Assembly (NCBI RefSeq): GCF_029227915.1
Contig: NC_079879.1
Coordinates: 27,286,501 to 27,346,500, forward strand
Length of the DNA: 60,000 bases
Direction of reading: 5' to 3'
From: Hydractinia symbiolongicarpus
Taxonomy: Eukaryota; Cnidaria; Hydrozoa; Anthoathecata; Hydractiniidae
Shown here: positions 25,687 to 37,000 of the stretch, piece by piece
Layout of the letters: every line of letters starts with the position of its first letter
How positions within the stretch are numbered: position 1 is the stretch's first letter
Made by a program: the position numbers and the translations under genes
Notes under the pieces: model-generated
The model's input: only the letters and a program-made list of their open reading frames with translations
Databases searched by the model: none
Told to the model about the DNA's origin: nothing

Positions 25687-26210
25687 AAGCACATTAATGA
25701 CATAAATAGAAAAATACTAATTAAATATTCTAAAATTAGAACCATTGCATCCTGTTTAACACCTCACACAAAAAACCTTTTAATTAATGCACTTGTCATG
25801 CCATATTTCAACTACTGCTCCTCGGCATGGGCTTGTGCCACCCAAGGTAGATTGGGAAAACTAGAAAAACGATTAAAATGTGTCCGTACCTTTCTTGGGA
25901 AAGAGAGGGAATATTCAATGAATAATTTACTCATCAAAAACATGCCATATTAGTTTTCAAAGCCATGAATCACATTGCTCCTGATTACATGCGCTCAAAA
26001 TTCCTTTTGACAAAAAACTGTCATAATCATCAAACAAGAGGAGCTTCAAAAAACAGGTTCACACTTCCCTTGGTCAACACGGAATTTGGCAAAAAAGCCT
26101 TCCCATTTAGAGCTGCAAAAGTGTGGAATAATCTTCCAGACCAAGTGACCTGTGATGGAAGTCTGCTTTCGTTTAAGACTTCCATCTCTAATGTATTTGG
26201 CAAATTCTAA
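25687..26210 (+). pseudogene. LINE ORF2 C-terminal part, frameshifted
   Basis: This continues the LINE after the hAT: HINDINRKILIKYSKIR, then LTPHTKNLLINALVMPYF and YCSSAWA, typical of the region after the RT thumb in CR1/L2-like LINEs. A frameshift lies near 25950, after which NHIAPDYMRSKF and FRAAKVWNNLPDQV follow to a TAA at 26208-26210. Confidence 0.85.
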
Positions 26211-26414
26211 TGGAGATCACTTTTTAATTTTTTAATTTTTGTTTTTTATTCTTTTTCTTTTCAATTTTCACAGATTATAAATGTTACTATGTTTGATTGA
26301 GCTGAGGCAGTCTAAGGTTTATCATTTTTTGTTTCTTTTTTGTTCTAGTGGCCCCCAGTGGAAACAATCCACTAACTATAGGTTTTTGTGATTTTCTGGG
26401 CTAGCCACTTTAAA

Positions 26415-26453
<39 letters not shown>

Positions 26454-26521
26454 TGTAACCTTAAATTTTGATAAAGTTGGATTTAAAAGCAATCCAGTGC
26501 AATTCCCTAGAGACAAAATTA

Positions 26522-26848
26522 GGGGCCTTCAAAAAATTTTTTGGTCCCCGTTAGCGGGATATCGCCGCTAAGATTTGGACCCCCTCCCCCCTCTTTTAGC
26601 AGATTTCTGTCCGTGAAATACATACATTTGGATAAATCTTAGAAGGCTCAGGGGCGTGTTTTGTAGATAAAAGTTATCGGAATTGATGACATGAGACATT
26701 ATGCTCGCGAACGAAGAATTTTCAGGCCACAAACAAATTTTTGAAATTTCTCAATCGTTCGCGGATTCTTTTTTTAAACTTGAACCCCCCTCCCTCCCTT
26801 AGCGCCAATATCCCGCTAACAGGGCCCCAAAATATTTTGGAAGGCCCC
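26522..26848. mobile_element. 327-bp MITE, PIF/Harbinger-like
   Basis: Long imperfect inverted ends (about 60 bp) begin GGGGCCTTC and end GAAGGCCCC, flanked on both sides by TTA (26519-26521 and 26849-26851), the 3-bp TWA duplication typical of PIF/Harbinger. The ends contain a shared GTTAGCGGGATAT block. No coding capacity; the superfamily is inferred from the target site and termini. Confidence 0.65.
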
Positions 26849-26852
26849 TTAG

Positions 26853-27539
26853 GGCTCAATTAGGAAACTCTGATTGTATTTCGGCCACAAGAACACAAAT
26901 ATTGCCCTCAACTGTTACTGACACAACTTCAGCTGCCATTCTTCTTTCGGTTTTGCTGTAATGGCAATGTTGATGCTTTGCGCACTTTTTTCCCTTTATT
27001 CCGCCTACCCATCCTGTGCCCAAAAGGGACGTGGAAATAATTAAGAAGTGCTAGTATGTTAACTTTGACCTGCTTCTTCTCCTATGCTTAATGCTCTTTT
27101 AGCCTTGCGTATTTTGATGGATGATATAGGTGAGTATGACCTGAATGTAAAAACAGTGGCAGTGGTCACAATGTCTCCCTTATAAGAATGACCACAAATA
27201 AGTCACACATAATGTGTTGTCTTTTTTCTGCATCTTTGCAAGGAAATGATTACATACAACACTTTGTAACTTAGTTTGCCAATCAATATAAGTTTTTTTG
27301 CTGTCTACGCATTTGACCAACTCCATTGCTTGCACATGGCTAGTGATCCAGCACGTTGGTTAATGCATAGATGACCTTTTACAGTACATGCATAGTGCCT
27401 CATTGCTTCCTTCAACATCATCCTCGCAATCCCTCTTCATCTCGCGTCCAGGACCGTGACCTGTTTTTTTTCGTTTCGAGAAAGGGCATTTTGCGTTCAC
27501 CTCTCCAAATCGGTTGAACAAAGGTTTGTAAATTAGTTA
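26853..27539. other. Non-coding stretch between MITE and nested element
   Basis: Ordinary AT-rich DNA with somewhat higher GC than its surroundings. No coding exon, repeat array or transposon end was recognised. Confidence 0.5.
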
Positions 27540-28181
27540 AAGTGGGATGTAATAACTAAAACAGGTAACTACCAGTCTCCACAGAACCAGCAGTCCCTGT
27601 AGAACGACCAGAAAACCAACAGCGAACCAGCAGTATCATCACAGAACCACCAATGAATAAATAGTTCCAATATTAAACTTCCACGCCAAAGTGAGCGCAA
27701 CGAAGCTAATTAAATACATAACAGTCGAAGACCCTACTTTCCACTGGCTATTTCGTGTCCCTCGTACACAAACTAACGGTCCTCGTGCAGGTGAATTTTA
27801 AAAATGACTCTCAAAGTGTTATAAACTTCATTCTACGTAAAAAAAATAATCACAATACAAAAAGTCGATCTTTTGTTATTCATTTCATAAAAATTCACGA
27901 TTTGAATCAGCAAGAAAAGTGTTGTTTTGCTGGAGGTAACATATGTATTTTAGACGCTCGTTAAAAAAAGATGGTCGTCGTATTACCGAGTTCTATGTTC
28001 TAGCTATTGTTGTTATCATGGTAATCATTAGCATTCCTGATTGAAATTACTGAAAAAGATTGAAATGTTGGTTTGTTATTTATTGCGTTGAAGAGTAAAT
28101 TGCAAGGAAACAGAATGAGTCTTGATTTTTTAATCCCAGAACGGTATAATTTGGATAATATTTCACTAATATAGTGTATAC

Positions 28182-28258
28182 TGTGAATAGATCTGTATTC
28201 TTTATTATGGCATAAAGCCATACATCTAAACCTAAAAGATATAATGAACATAATGACA
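28182..28258 (-). repeat. 3' LTR of the copia element (77 bp)
   Basis: Starts TGTGAATAG and ends ATAATGACA on the plus strand (TG...CA). On the minus strand it is preceded by purine-rich GTGGCAAGAT, the likely polypurine tract. TATAC lies immediately outside at 28177-28181. Confidence 0.85.
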
Positions 28259-28402
28259 ATCTTGCCACTACATTCTCTCTCAATAAAACAAAATCATAAA
28301 GTATGTTCAAGAAAAGAAACTGCAAGACGCAGGAACACAATGTAAGAATGCTTTTAAAGTGTCATTTGGCATACTGTTATATTTGTTTTAATTAACCAAA
28401 AC

Positions 28403-29596
28403 TTAACGGTATTTCAACTGTTCTCTACCGGATAGTATACGTAGCAGGTTTTCAGCTGAAGCAGTGCCTTTCGTAAGACAGTCAGCAATCTGATCACTTG
28501 ATTTCGTAAGAATGAGTTCCCCCATTTCTCCTTTTTCGACCATCTCACGAAGTGCACAAATATCAATATACAATCGTTTATCTTCTATGACGTTGGTATT
28601 TTTGACTGCTTCCGCAAGTGATTTATTTTCTGATATACAGATAATTGGTATATCAACTGAAAAAATCTCTTTAATTAGGGATCTGATCAACATAGCATGT
28701 TCCGCACCTTCTAAGAGAGCCATGGTTTCCGCACCCATGGCGCTTTTAACAGCCCATTTTAACTTGTGAGATCAAATAATTGGCGGAATTTTGCTTTCAC
28801 CATGCAGTAGCAGAACAAATCCACCTTGTGAGCCGCCATTAATTAAATTTCCATGTGATGCATCACTGAAAAGTATGAGCGATGATGCTTTAACATCTCC
28901 AGTGTTTGAAATAACAATCTTTACTTCAGTTTGCTGCAGATGTTTCAGCTGCTTGTTAGCTCTACGAGTATCAGCAACTGTTCCATGTCTTATGCGAGTG
29001 CTTAAATCACAGGCAACGTAAGCAGCATCAGGTCTAGTTTGTTTTGCTGCCCATTGAATTTGACGTGCCTCATATTTTGTAAGTGGAATTGTAGACGTAC
29101 TATTGGTCAAATTAATTGGTGAAATGTTACTAATGTAATTATGCTGATGAATAATTACTGCACCACACTCTTGTTCAATTTCTAATCCCAAAAAGTTAAA
29201 CGACTTTGAATTCTCTTTACTAAGTGAGAATGTCTTACGTAAATGTGCAATGATAGTGTCATGAAACAAATCACTTCCAACGAAGAAGCAATCGTCAACA
29301 TGACAGCAAATTACACCTTTGAGAGTTTCTTTTCTCCAGAAAAATAATGCATTGTCATAAATGCTTCTTGTAGCTCCAACTTTATCGAATTCGTTAGATA
29401 ATGTCTCATACCAAGCGCGTGAAGCGTCGCACAAGCCATAAACAGGTGTTTTTAGTTTCCACAACTTTTCTGTGTTAGCTTCTGGTGGTGGAAGAAGATG
29501 TACGACTCTATCAATCTTGGCACCTTGAAGAAACCCAGCTTTAATATCAAGACTGTAAAATTTTCCATCCATGGGTTGCACCAATATTACACACAA
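28403..29596 (-). pseudogene. Copia reverse transcriptase C-terminal part and RNase H
   Basis: Reading down from 29596: FYSLDIKAGFLQG (first RT Asp), TPVYGLCDASRAWY, then HVDDCFFVGS, where HVDD stands for the catalytic YVDD. RNase H follows with FSDASHGN, AETMALLEGAE and ADCLTKG. The same frame is cut by TGA at 28772-28774 where a Trp is usual in copia (a single G-to-A change would explain it). At the N-terminal side a frameshift joins it to the segment ending at 29547. Confidence 0.85.
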
Positions 29597-30593
29597 GACG
29601 AAAGTTCTCCTTGTTTACAGTTGGCGAGTCTGTTCGTATACCAATAGTGTCCTCCTCAAAACCTTGTGCCACTAATCGTGCTTTAATTTCTGTTTTACCA
29701 TCATGACTTTTCTCAGATATCGCCCAGTGGGTTGTGGTTATGTCTTGCCCTTTGTCTTCAACTTCATCATAAACATTGTAATCACGCCATTTAGTTAATT
29801 CTTTATGTTGAGCTTCACTAACATCACATGACGTTTCTACATTATATACTGACTCTGTGTTTACCTTTTCCCAATCCAAAATGTTTTCAAAGTCAATTGA
29901 TTTCATGGCTTTGGTTTTAACATCTTTGACATTCAACCAATTCTTATATGCTCCAACTCCAGATTTTCCTACTTTACCAGCACAACTAACAACCATAAAT
30001 TCAGCAAGTTTATTAGTATCAGGATCAATAAACCTAACCCTCTCCCTGACTTTTGGAAGGGTCACTGTCAATGACTGTTCATTGCGAGGTGTGTTAGAAA
30101 CTTCTTGCTCAATACTTGATTGATGTGTTGTTTCAACCTGAGCATGGGAAATAGCAGGGATATCATTTGTATTTACGGCATGATCACTAGGAATGTCATC
30201 AAGTACAACTTCTGACGATGTGTTGATATCAAAATCGTTTACGCTTTCAAGCAACCCATTCGCTACGCTGTTTGAAATCTCATCAAAGCAATCTTCTTCT
30301 TTGGTTGTAGTTTTTTCACTTGAGGGTTTCCACTTGTGCTTTCCTGACAACTACGGTGTCCCTTCACTGATTGCAAGTGACACTCGAACGTAAGTTCCTC
30401 CATGTTTAACAAGGACCTGTTTATCAATGCCAAGGACTACACCAGGTCCTCTCCACTCTTTCTCTCCACGTCGCTTATAGTATACCAATTCACCATTATA
30501 AAAATCTTTGCTGGTAGATGTCCGTGTTTGATGACTGAGTGCTGTTTTAAGATTCACTTTCAATGAATGCTTTGCGAGCAACATGCAGGGCAT
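29547..30593 (-). pseudogene. Copia integrase C-terminus, linker and RT N-terminal part
   Basis: From 30593 the frame gives the integrase C-terminal domain (FYNGELVYYKRRGEKEWRGP and HGGTYVRV), then a stop at 30351-30353, then in the same frame a variable acidic linker and the start of RT (HWAISEK, KARLVAQGFEE, DSPTVNKENFRLV). A frameshift near 29550-29596 leads into the rest of RT. Confidence 0.8.
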
Positions 30594-30909
30594 TCAGATG
30601 ATTCGCAATTAATTGACTGGGTGTAACTGTTCGAAGAACATGAGGCTTGGCTGTAAGCACAGATGGGAGATTTGGATTGCGTCCAAATACAAGCTGATTG
30701 AGACTGAATCCACAGTTATTATGCAACGCATTCTTGGCACAATTGGCCCATGTAAGTGCATTTTCAACAGAACAACTAGTGTTGTCAACAATTTTCATAA
30801 TCATATTTTCCAGGATGAAATTATGATGCTCACATACACCATTTGACCATGGAGCTTCTGCTGCTGTTGTATACACTCTTGTGTTTAACAGTTCTGCTAC
30901 ATCTTTTAA
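30547..30909 (-). pseudogene. Copia integrase core, second half
   Basis: PWSNGVCEHHN holds the third catalytic acidic residue (Glu) of the DDE integrase, followed by VENALTWANCAKNALHN and FSLNQLVFGRNP. Upstream it abuts the nested Kolobok-like element; removing that element and one TTAA brings this part into frame with the first half at 31991. A frameshift near 30547-30593 separates it from the integrase C-terminus. Confidence 0.82.
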
Positions 30910-31986
30910 AGGGGAACTCCAGTAAAAATCACTTTTTTCTTTTTTGCTATATACGTACTCAGAAAGTAGTTACACATCTTTCGTAGCGATCAAGTTTCTA
31001 TTCTTTGTTTGCCAAATATTTTTAGGGGGTAAATGTACTCATTTTCTTCAATCTTTGTAATGTTTAAGGCTGCATGTGATGCTGATAATGCAGTTTCTAA
31101 AACAGCTTTGTCAAAACAACTACTTATAAGTCAGTAGCTTCTGCAACGCATTTATGACCTACCATAATCATAAGAATGATTTTTATTTGTACAATATTAA
31201 TACTCATGTTTTACCAACTTATCACGACCCGAACATTATTCGATCTTTCGATCACGCATTTGAATGGTCCTCCATCATGGTGAAAATTTCAACGTTACAT
31301 AAAATTTGTTTGCATTTGTGTGCAAAAAAGCACGTGCGGATGAAAAATATTGCTGAATTGTGAAATAAAAATAAATTGGCTTGTAAAGTAAGAAAGTTTT
31401 TTTACTGAAACAAATGATAAAGTTTTTGTGATGAAAAGAATGTTAAAAAAAAGCCAATTAAATATATTTTCTATTTCTTTAAAAAATATTTTGCTCAGAA
31501 TGTTGTTTTGAGTTAGTAGAAGTCACCTCGTCACTTTGCATCATTATTAATTTCTCCCTTGTGAGACACAAGAGGTTCGAAGTCGTGTGGCTGTAGCTTT
31601 GTAAAGTCTTTTTCATGAAGAGATTATCTTATTCTATGTTTATCCTAATTATCCTATTCTATGTTTTCTAAGTTAAAATCTTCGTCATTACTACAAGACG
31701 TTTTATCAACGAACAATGTAAACACTAAGTAAACAAACTTTTAGAAGGTGTGCTGCTGAGCTCACGGACTGTCTGCACGATGTGACGTATGCCTATTTAT
31801 TCGGACCTAGTCCTCTCAACTTTACGCAACCTTGCAAATTTATTTAAAATTGAAGATGTTTACAGACCCCATTAAGGTATAAATAAAGATTTTTAACGAT
31901 TGTAAAAGGTTTATTCTGACATATTTATGTATTGTCTTCTTAAAATAACATTTTTTACAAATATTTTTTTTCACTGGAGTGCCCCT
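30910..31986. mobile_element. Kolobok/T2-like non-autonomous transposon nested in copia integrase (1077 bp)
   Basis: Inverted ends AGGGG(A/C)ACTCCAGT(A/G)AAAA are flanked by TTAA at 30906-30909 and 31987-31990. The TTAA plus AGGGG terminus fits the TTAAAGGRR signature of T2/Kolobok elements. No transposase-like frame is present. PiggyBac also duplicates TTAA but its ends normally start with CC. Confidence 0.75.
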
Positions 31987-32581
31987 TTAAGAGCTCATTG
32001 TTGAACTCCCCTCCGTTGTCTGAAAAAATCGAGTTTGGTGTGCCAAAAATAGCAACCCAGTGCTTGAGAATTGTGTCTACGATAATTTCCTTATTCTTGG
32101 ATTTGATAATTGTTGATGCACTGTATCTACAGAACACATCAATCATATGAAGTATGGTTAACTTTTTATGATTAACTGTCAGGAATTTTAGGTCCATGGC
32201 AAGGCATTCATTGACATCTGAGGCCATTGGTAGTGAGACAATTGGCCCTTGATCGAGCCTTCATATATATCTACTGCATGTGTCACAAGAGTTTGTAACA
32301 TTGTCAATTTGCTGAAATAACTCTTTATCTTCAACATTTTCATCTTGGAGAAGAGTTTTCAGTTTGCTGCTGTCTATGGGATGTCCAAACTGTTTGTGAA
32401 GCTTTGTAGCTATTTTGCATTTTTCTTCAGGTGATTTTACAGTGAGATCGTTGACTGTGAATATAACTCTGGTGGCATTTACACCCGGAGATGTTTTGTT
32501 AACAGCAACTTGCTTAGGTGTAAGAGGTATACAGTAATGGCCATTTGACGTGTGTTGTAAAGGAATGTCTCTTCCAAACAT
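31955..32581 (-). pseudogene. Copia GAG-pre-integrase zinc domain and first half of integrase core
   Basis: From 32581: LHKQFGHP and CDTCSRYI form the HHCC pre-integrase zinc site. After an in-frame TGA at 32261-32263 the integrase core follows, with AMDLKFLTV (first Asp) and IFSDNGGEF (second Asp). The frame enters the nested element at 31990; the ORF's last residues are not copia. Confidence 0.85.
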
Positions 32582-32638
32582 AGTGACTTTATCATTAACA
32601 AAATCAAGTTGGCTATTAGCTGCTTTCAGACTCTTTTT

Positions 32639-33609
32639 TTATAACAATAATGGTAATTCACAATCGACAACATCAGTAAGAATATGGGCTTGCATTCCAG
32701 CCATATTAACAGGGATGTTAACTTTTTTAACTGAGGGGAAGCTTCCACCTGGCCCAAATTTAAAGGACTTGTTACTCTTACTTTCAGCTAAAGCTGTCCC
32801 TTCTGGCATAGTGTCTATGTAACAGTCAAGCCAATTTTTACCACAAACTGTCGATGAACATCCTGAGTTTAGTAAAGCACAATTCAAAGACTCAGACACA
32901 ACTTGCTCCATAAAGCATTGTTCCACACCCTTTGCGAAAAACTGCACATGTACTTTATCCTGCCCTTTGCTTCCTTTATTCTTATCAGGACAGTCATTCA
33001 TGAAATGCATTATAGATTTGCAATGGTGACATTGCAATGGATGTCCATCAGGACCATTAGGGTTGTACTGGCTTCTTTTAGCACTGAAATATTTACCACC
33101 TCTGCCACGTCCACGAGTGTTCCAATTGTTAAAACGTCGTCTGTCAAACTTTTGACCATATAATACTTCTTGCTCAACACCAATATCATTACTGTCTCTA
33201 CTACTTTCACTTTGAGCACATTGATCATAAATAGCTTTTATCTGTTTTTTCATAGTCGTATGTAACTCTTAAGTTTTTGATTCAACTGTTCAAATTCATT
33301 TACATAATCACCAATCGACATTGTCTTGGAACGGTGAAAGGTCTCAAATTTTTCGTAAGCATTGAACATTGCTTGATCTTCAGTAATGCCATATAGTTCT
33401 TTTATTTTATTAACAAGTTTATTTAAACCATCTTCTTCATTCAATTCTTCTTTCGTTAAGGCTGACGTACTTCTGAATTTAAACTCAAATAAACAACTGG
33501 TCCTTGTTTCTTCTTTGGAAGTTCTGTAACTACTTCCAATAAAATCCCCATCTTCAGAAAATTGGGGCAATCCATACTTTTGTGCCATCATGATTGTTCC
33601 AGTTGCCAT
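32639..33609 (-). pseudogene. Copia Gag, zinc knuckle and protease (active-site Asp lost)
   Basis: Gag starts MATGTIMMAQKYG at 33609, just after the primer-binding site. A frameshift near 33250 leads to an RGRGRGG tract, a CCHC zinc knuckle (CHHCKSIMHFMNDC) and the retroviral-type aspartic protease motif read as LLNSGCSSTVCG. The expected Asp is Asn (codon AAC at 32869-32867), so the protease would be inactive. A TAA at 32639-32641 then breaks the frame just before the pre-integrase domain. Confidence 0.85.
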
Positions 33610-33621
33610 CTTCTTAACTAG

Positions 33622-33633
33622 CCTCTGCTACCA
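33622..33633 (-). promoter_or_regulatory. Copia primer-binding site for initiator tRNA-Met
   Basis: The minus strand reads TGGTAGCAGAGG three bases after the 5' LTR. This is complementary to the CCTCTGCTACCA 3' end of animal initiator tRNA-Met, a usual copia primer. Confidence 0.85.
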
Positions 33634-33636
33634 GAA

Positions 33637-33713
33637 TGTGAATAGATCTTTATTCTTAATTATGGCATAAAGCCGTACATATAAACCTAAAAGATATAAT
33701 GAACATAATGACA
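33637..33713 (-). repeat. 5' LTR of the copia element (77 bp)
   Basis: Starts TGTGAATAG and ends ATAATGACA on the plus strand, with about four differences from the other LTR. TATAC follows at 33714-33718. Confidence 0.85.
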
Positions 33714-33784
33714 TATACTACTAATTTATTCTCAATATTCCCGGAAATAAGGGCGGGATAGTAAATTCTACCGAAATTTTGCAG

Positions 33785-33810
33785 TTTTTTTTTTTTTTTT
33801 TTTTTTTTTT
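33785..33810. repeat. Poly(T) tract, 26 bases
   Basis: Uninterrupted T run inside the outer element, to the right of the copia insertion. It could be an old poly(A) tail on the minus strand, but no adjoining retrotransposed gene was seen. Confidence 0.85.
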
Positions 33811-34042
33811 ATAAGGCATGGAGCATTTACAGCGATCGCTATTCTGATGATTCCGTCAACTATTGTTTTTTCTCATCAACATTTTCTGGTGGTTCTCAAC
33901 CAAGACTACTCGTTCTGTCATAGTACTGCCGGTTCGCTGCTGGTTCTCTGGTTGTTCTACGGAGACTGGTGGTTCGCTGCTTGTTCTGTGGTGGTTCTGC
34001 GGAGACTAGTCGTTACCTGTTTTAGTTATTACGGAAGTGGGA

Positions 34043-37000
34043 GCATTGTCCATATTTTTACAACATTTGTATCTGAGGAATAAAAAAAGGGCATGGCATG
34101 ATTTACATAACTTAGGCATAGCCAAGGATCATTGGACCTTGTTTAATGAAATAGGTATTCAAAAGTATAGATTTCATTGCAATTACAGTGGGACCACTTA
34201 TCACAATAATTGCTTAAAATTGCATGTCTGTTGTTTTTAACTGGTTTTCCACACACACTACAGGGAAACTGTATCATTTACACTTTAAACAGAAAAAGTA
34301 ACAAATAATAAATCGACAAAAAATCGAAAGTAAAAGCGATCACAGAAAATGAGAAAAAAAGAGAAGATAAAAAACATCTACTTACAAGAATTACTCCTGG
34401 CACCATTTTAAACTGGAGTTATTACGATAGCAGAGAAGCAGTGATGGGGCCGTTAAGATTGTACCCTTGGAACATCTCATTTAACTGGGATTTATTAAAG
34501 ATCAAAACTAAAGAGGCGTCTAGGGCCTCAATCTTGACAGTCCCACCAGTGAATCAGAACTAGAGATAAGACTGTCACTGTATAACATATGCACATTGTA
34601 CCAGGAATTCCATGAAAAAAACAACACGAATGAACCTATATTTGTTAATTTGCGTATGCAATTTTTTATTTTTTATTATTCACTTATGGAGTGGTTTAAA
34701 AGTGTTAATATATTAACGAAACACATTGCTTTGTCGTTAGAAGTAACCTATAGCAAATATATACTGCAGGAATACATGACAAAGGGAGGGCTATGTCATA
34801 CCATGTTGTATTCACTGCGATCATCTACTATTTTGTTTGCTATGTCCATCCGCCCCTCCACATGGCCGCAGACTATATTTTTACGGCAAGTGATATTTTC
34901 TCCGTAACGATTGTGTTTTTACTAAAAGACATTTTTTTTAAACTTCAGTTCCATTTCGATCTTTTGCTCCATACAATTCTTTTTTTGTACGCAGCGTGTC
35001 CATAGATGTTTTAAAAAAGATGATATTTCCAATTACTTTTAATTTTTTTTTATAATTTTTTAGAATTTGTGCATATAATGTTTACAAAATCAAGATTTTT
35101 AATTTTAAAAATGTTACCACAAGATTTTTAGTTGTGTAAATTCTCAGTGATCTGCTGTTATAAGACCAAAAAGTAACTTTTTGAGGAAAATTATGATTAT
35201 TGGTATAATTTTCATATAAAAATTGATTCTTCCAGGATACAATTTCTGGCAACAATAAATTTTTAACTGTTAAACGTCATAATACGTAATAAAGCCATGC
35301 TATTAATAGTATACATTAACTCTGGAAATTTGCTATTAAAAAGTTTAAATTGATATGTTTTTTTCGGTTATCTGTTGAATAATAATTTTATAAAAAAATT
35401 AAAATATTTTTTTGAGAAAAACGTTAGTTTTTAAAATCTGATGTGGTGAAAAGTAGGCCAGAGTTGATTTTTTATTTAAACAGAATACTTTTTTTAAATA
35501 TATTTTCTATCAACATGAAAGGTAGCTAATTCCATACTGAATACATGTTCCAAAAGAGCTAGTGCATTTGCATTTATTGTTGAAAAAAGAGGCAGTGTAT
35601 GGCATCTTTTCAAAGATATCTGAGTTAAGCATATAATTAACTTTTTGTAGCCTGAGCTAGATTGAATTTTGTTAACGAATTATTTTAATCTTATTTTTTA
35701 AAGCAAGAAGAATAGTGTGCTCACTTAGTAGTAAGAATGCTTTGTCTTAAAAAGTTGTTTTTTACATTTATGATACATTTATCTTTGATGTTAACATGCT
35801 TTATTAAATAAAATACCAGTTATGCCAATTGAAATACAATTGCTCAGAAGATATTTTTTGTCTTGTATGAAAGAAATTTGTGAATACTTTAAGGCAAGAA
35901 ATTCTATTGTTTTTTGCTCACGTGATCAGTATTGAGAAATCTTTAATGTTAGATGTGGTCATGCTGGCTTTATGTTTATTGGTTGATTTTAATTCGGTTT
36001 TGCACTGGAAAATTATTAAATAAGAAACTCAATTTTAATATCTCGAAGAAAACTTAGTTAAGTAGGCTAGAAATGTCTGAAATCTGGACAATCCTTGTTA
36101 AGTTGAGACAGTGTAGAGATATTGCTAACTTGATACCATAATTATTCAAATAAGTAGTCAAATTTTTATTCAGTATATTGACTTTCAGGAGGGTCACATT
36201 ATATGTACAGGTAATATTGCCAGTTGAAATACCCCTCTCTCTTCAGTGAGCTAATTTCCTACCTTTTTTTATTATTGACTTGTGTTGAAAAATTGAACAA
36301 GCAACACCAAATTTCGAAAAATTTTATGACCCATTTCAATTTATTACCACCCCTCATATTAATAATTAATAGCTTTTTCTGCTATGGAACTTATTATGCC
36401 AATAATTCAAACAAGCTTCACAGAGTAATTTATTTATTTATCATAAAGATTTACACTTTAGTAATAAGTTACTGCTATAATTGCGTGTTCTGATAAAGAA
36501 GCCGACAAAGACATACGTATATATAACAAAAAATCATGTAAAATATACATTGTGACTGAAACAAATAACATAGAAAAACAAAAAATTGAATAACACTTTA
36601 GTCTGTAAACTAAACTCATTTCTCCCTTTATGATATTTTTTAATAAGAGAAGCGTACAAAAAAATTATAGGGCAATAGCGAAAGCAGGGAAGAAAGACAG
36701 GTATTCTTTCTAATACCACTCTTGAAAGACTCAAAGATAGGAGTGTTTAAGTAGACGAATCAAGGGTCAAACATACACCGAGAAACAAAATTATAAAAAT
36801 ATCAAAATAATAAAAATTATTTGCAATTAAAATGACTCATGACTCTATTCCTAAAATCTGCGACTGAACCTGTTACCGTATCTCTATGGGCAGTGTGAAA
36901 ATTTTTACATCCGTTATAGAAAAGAAGCCAGATTATTTTGCGAGCTTAAGTTTCACTTTAGGAATAAATAACACTATAGAGTTTTGACAAGTATTTTGAC

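Larger units (their letters stand above)
20767..26452 (+). mobile_element. CR1/L2-type non-LTR retrotransposon (LINE), 5' truncated, split by a hAT element
   Basis: Pol is read at 20767-22544 and again, after the hAT insertion, at 25687-26210. The 3' UTR ends in an (ATT)n tail at 26417-26452, as in CR1/L2/Rex-like elements. The N-terminal endonuclease is almost absent; only its last SDH motif remains, so the copy is 5' truncated. No target-site duplication was identified. Confidence 0.85.
28182..33713 (-). mobile_element. Ty1/copia-like LTR retrotransposon with 77-bp LTRs
   Basis: Read on the minus strand: 5' LTR 33713-33637, primer-binding site, gag, protease, integrase, reverse transcriptase, RNase H, 3' LTR 28258-28182. 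The order PR-INT-RT-RH defines copia. A 5-bp TATAC duplication lies exactly outside both LTRs (28177-28181 and 33714-33718). The LTRs differ at about four positions. The coding region has three frameshifts, four in-frame stops and a nested DNA element, so it is dead. Such short LTRs recall the GalEa group of animal copia elements; that placement is inference. Confidence 0.88.
27548..34034. mobile_element. Outer element with long inverted ends, host of the nested copia
   Basis: The left end (GTAATAACTAAAACAGGTAA at 27549 onward) recurs inverted at 34033 downward. Similarity continues for about 110-180 bp through degenerate AGAACCA(C/G)CAG subrepeats (27570-27655 and 33880-34010). An 8-bp direct repeat AAGTGGGA flanks it (27540-27547 and 34035-34042). 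Subtracting the copia insertion leaves an element of about 0.95 kb with no evident gene, so probably non-autonomous. The superfamily is not known. Confidence 0.6.

Noticed and set aside
30910-31986. PiggyBac element
   Set aside because: TTAA fits, but the AGGGG termini match T2/Kolobok ends better than the CC-starting ends of piggyBac.
33785-33810. Poly(A) tail of a processed pseudogene on the minus strand
   Set aside because: No gene-like sequence adjoins the T run on the side where a retrocopy would lie.
34037-34240. Short plus-strand ORF just right of the nested element
   Set aside because: It starts within the inverted end of the outer transposon and has no recognisable domain.
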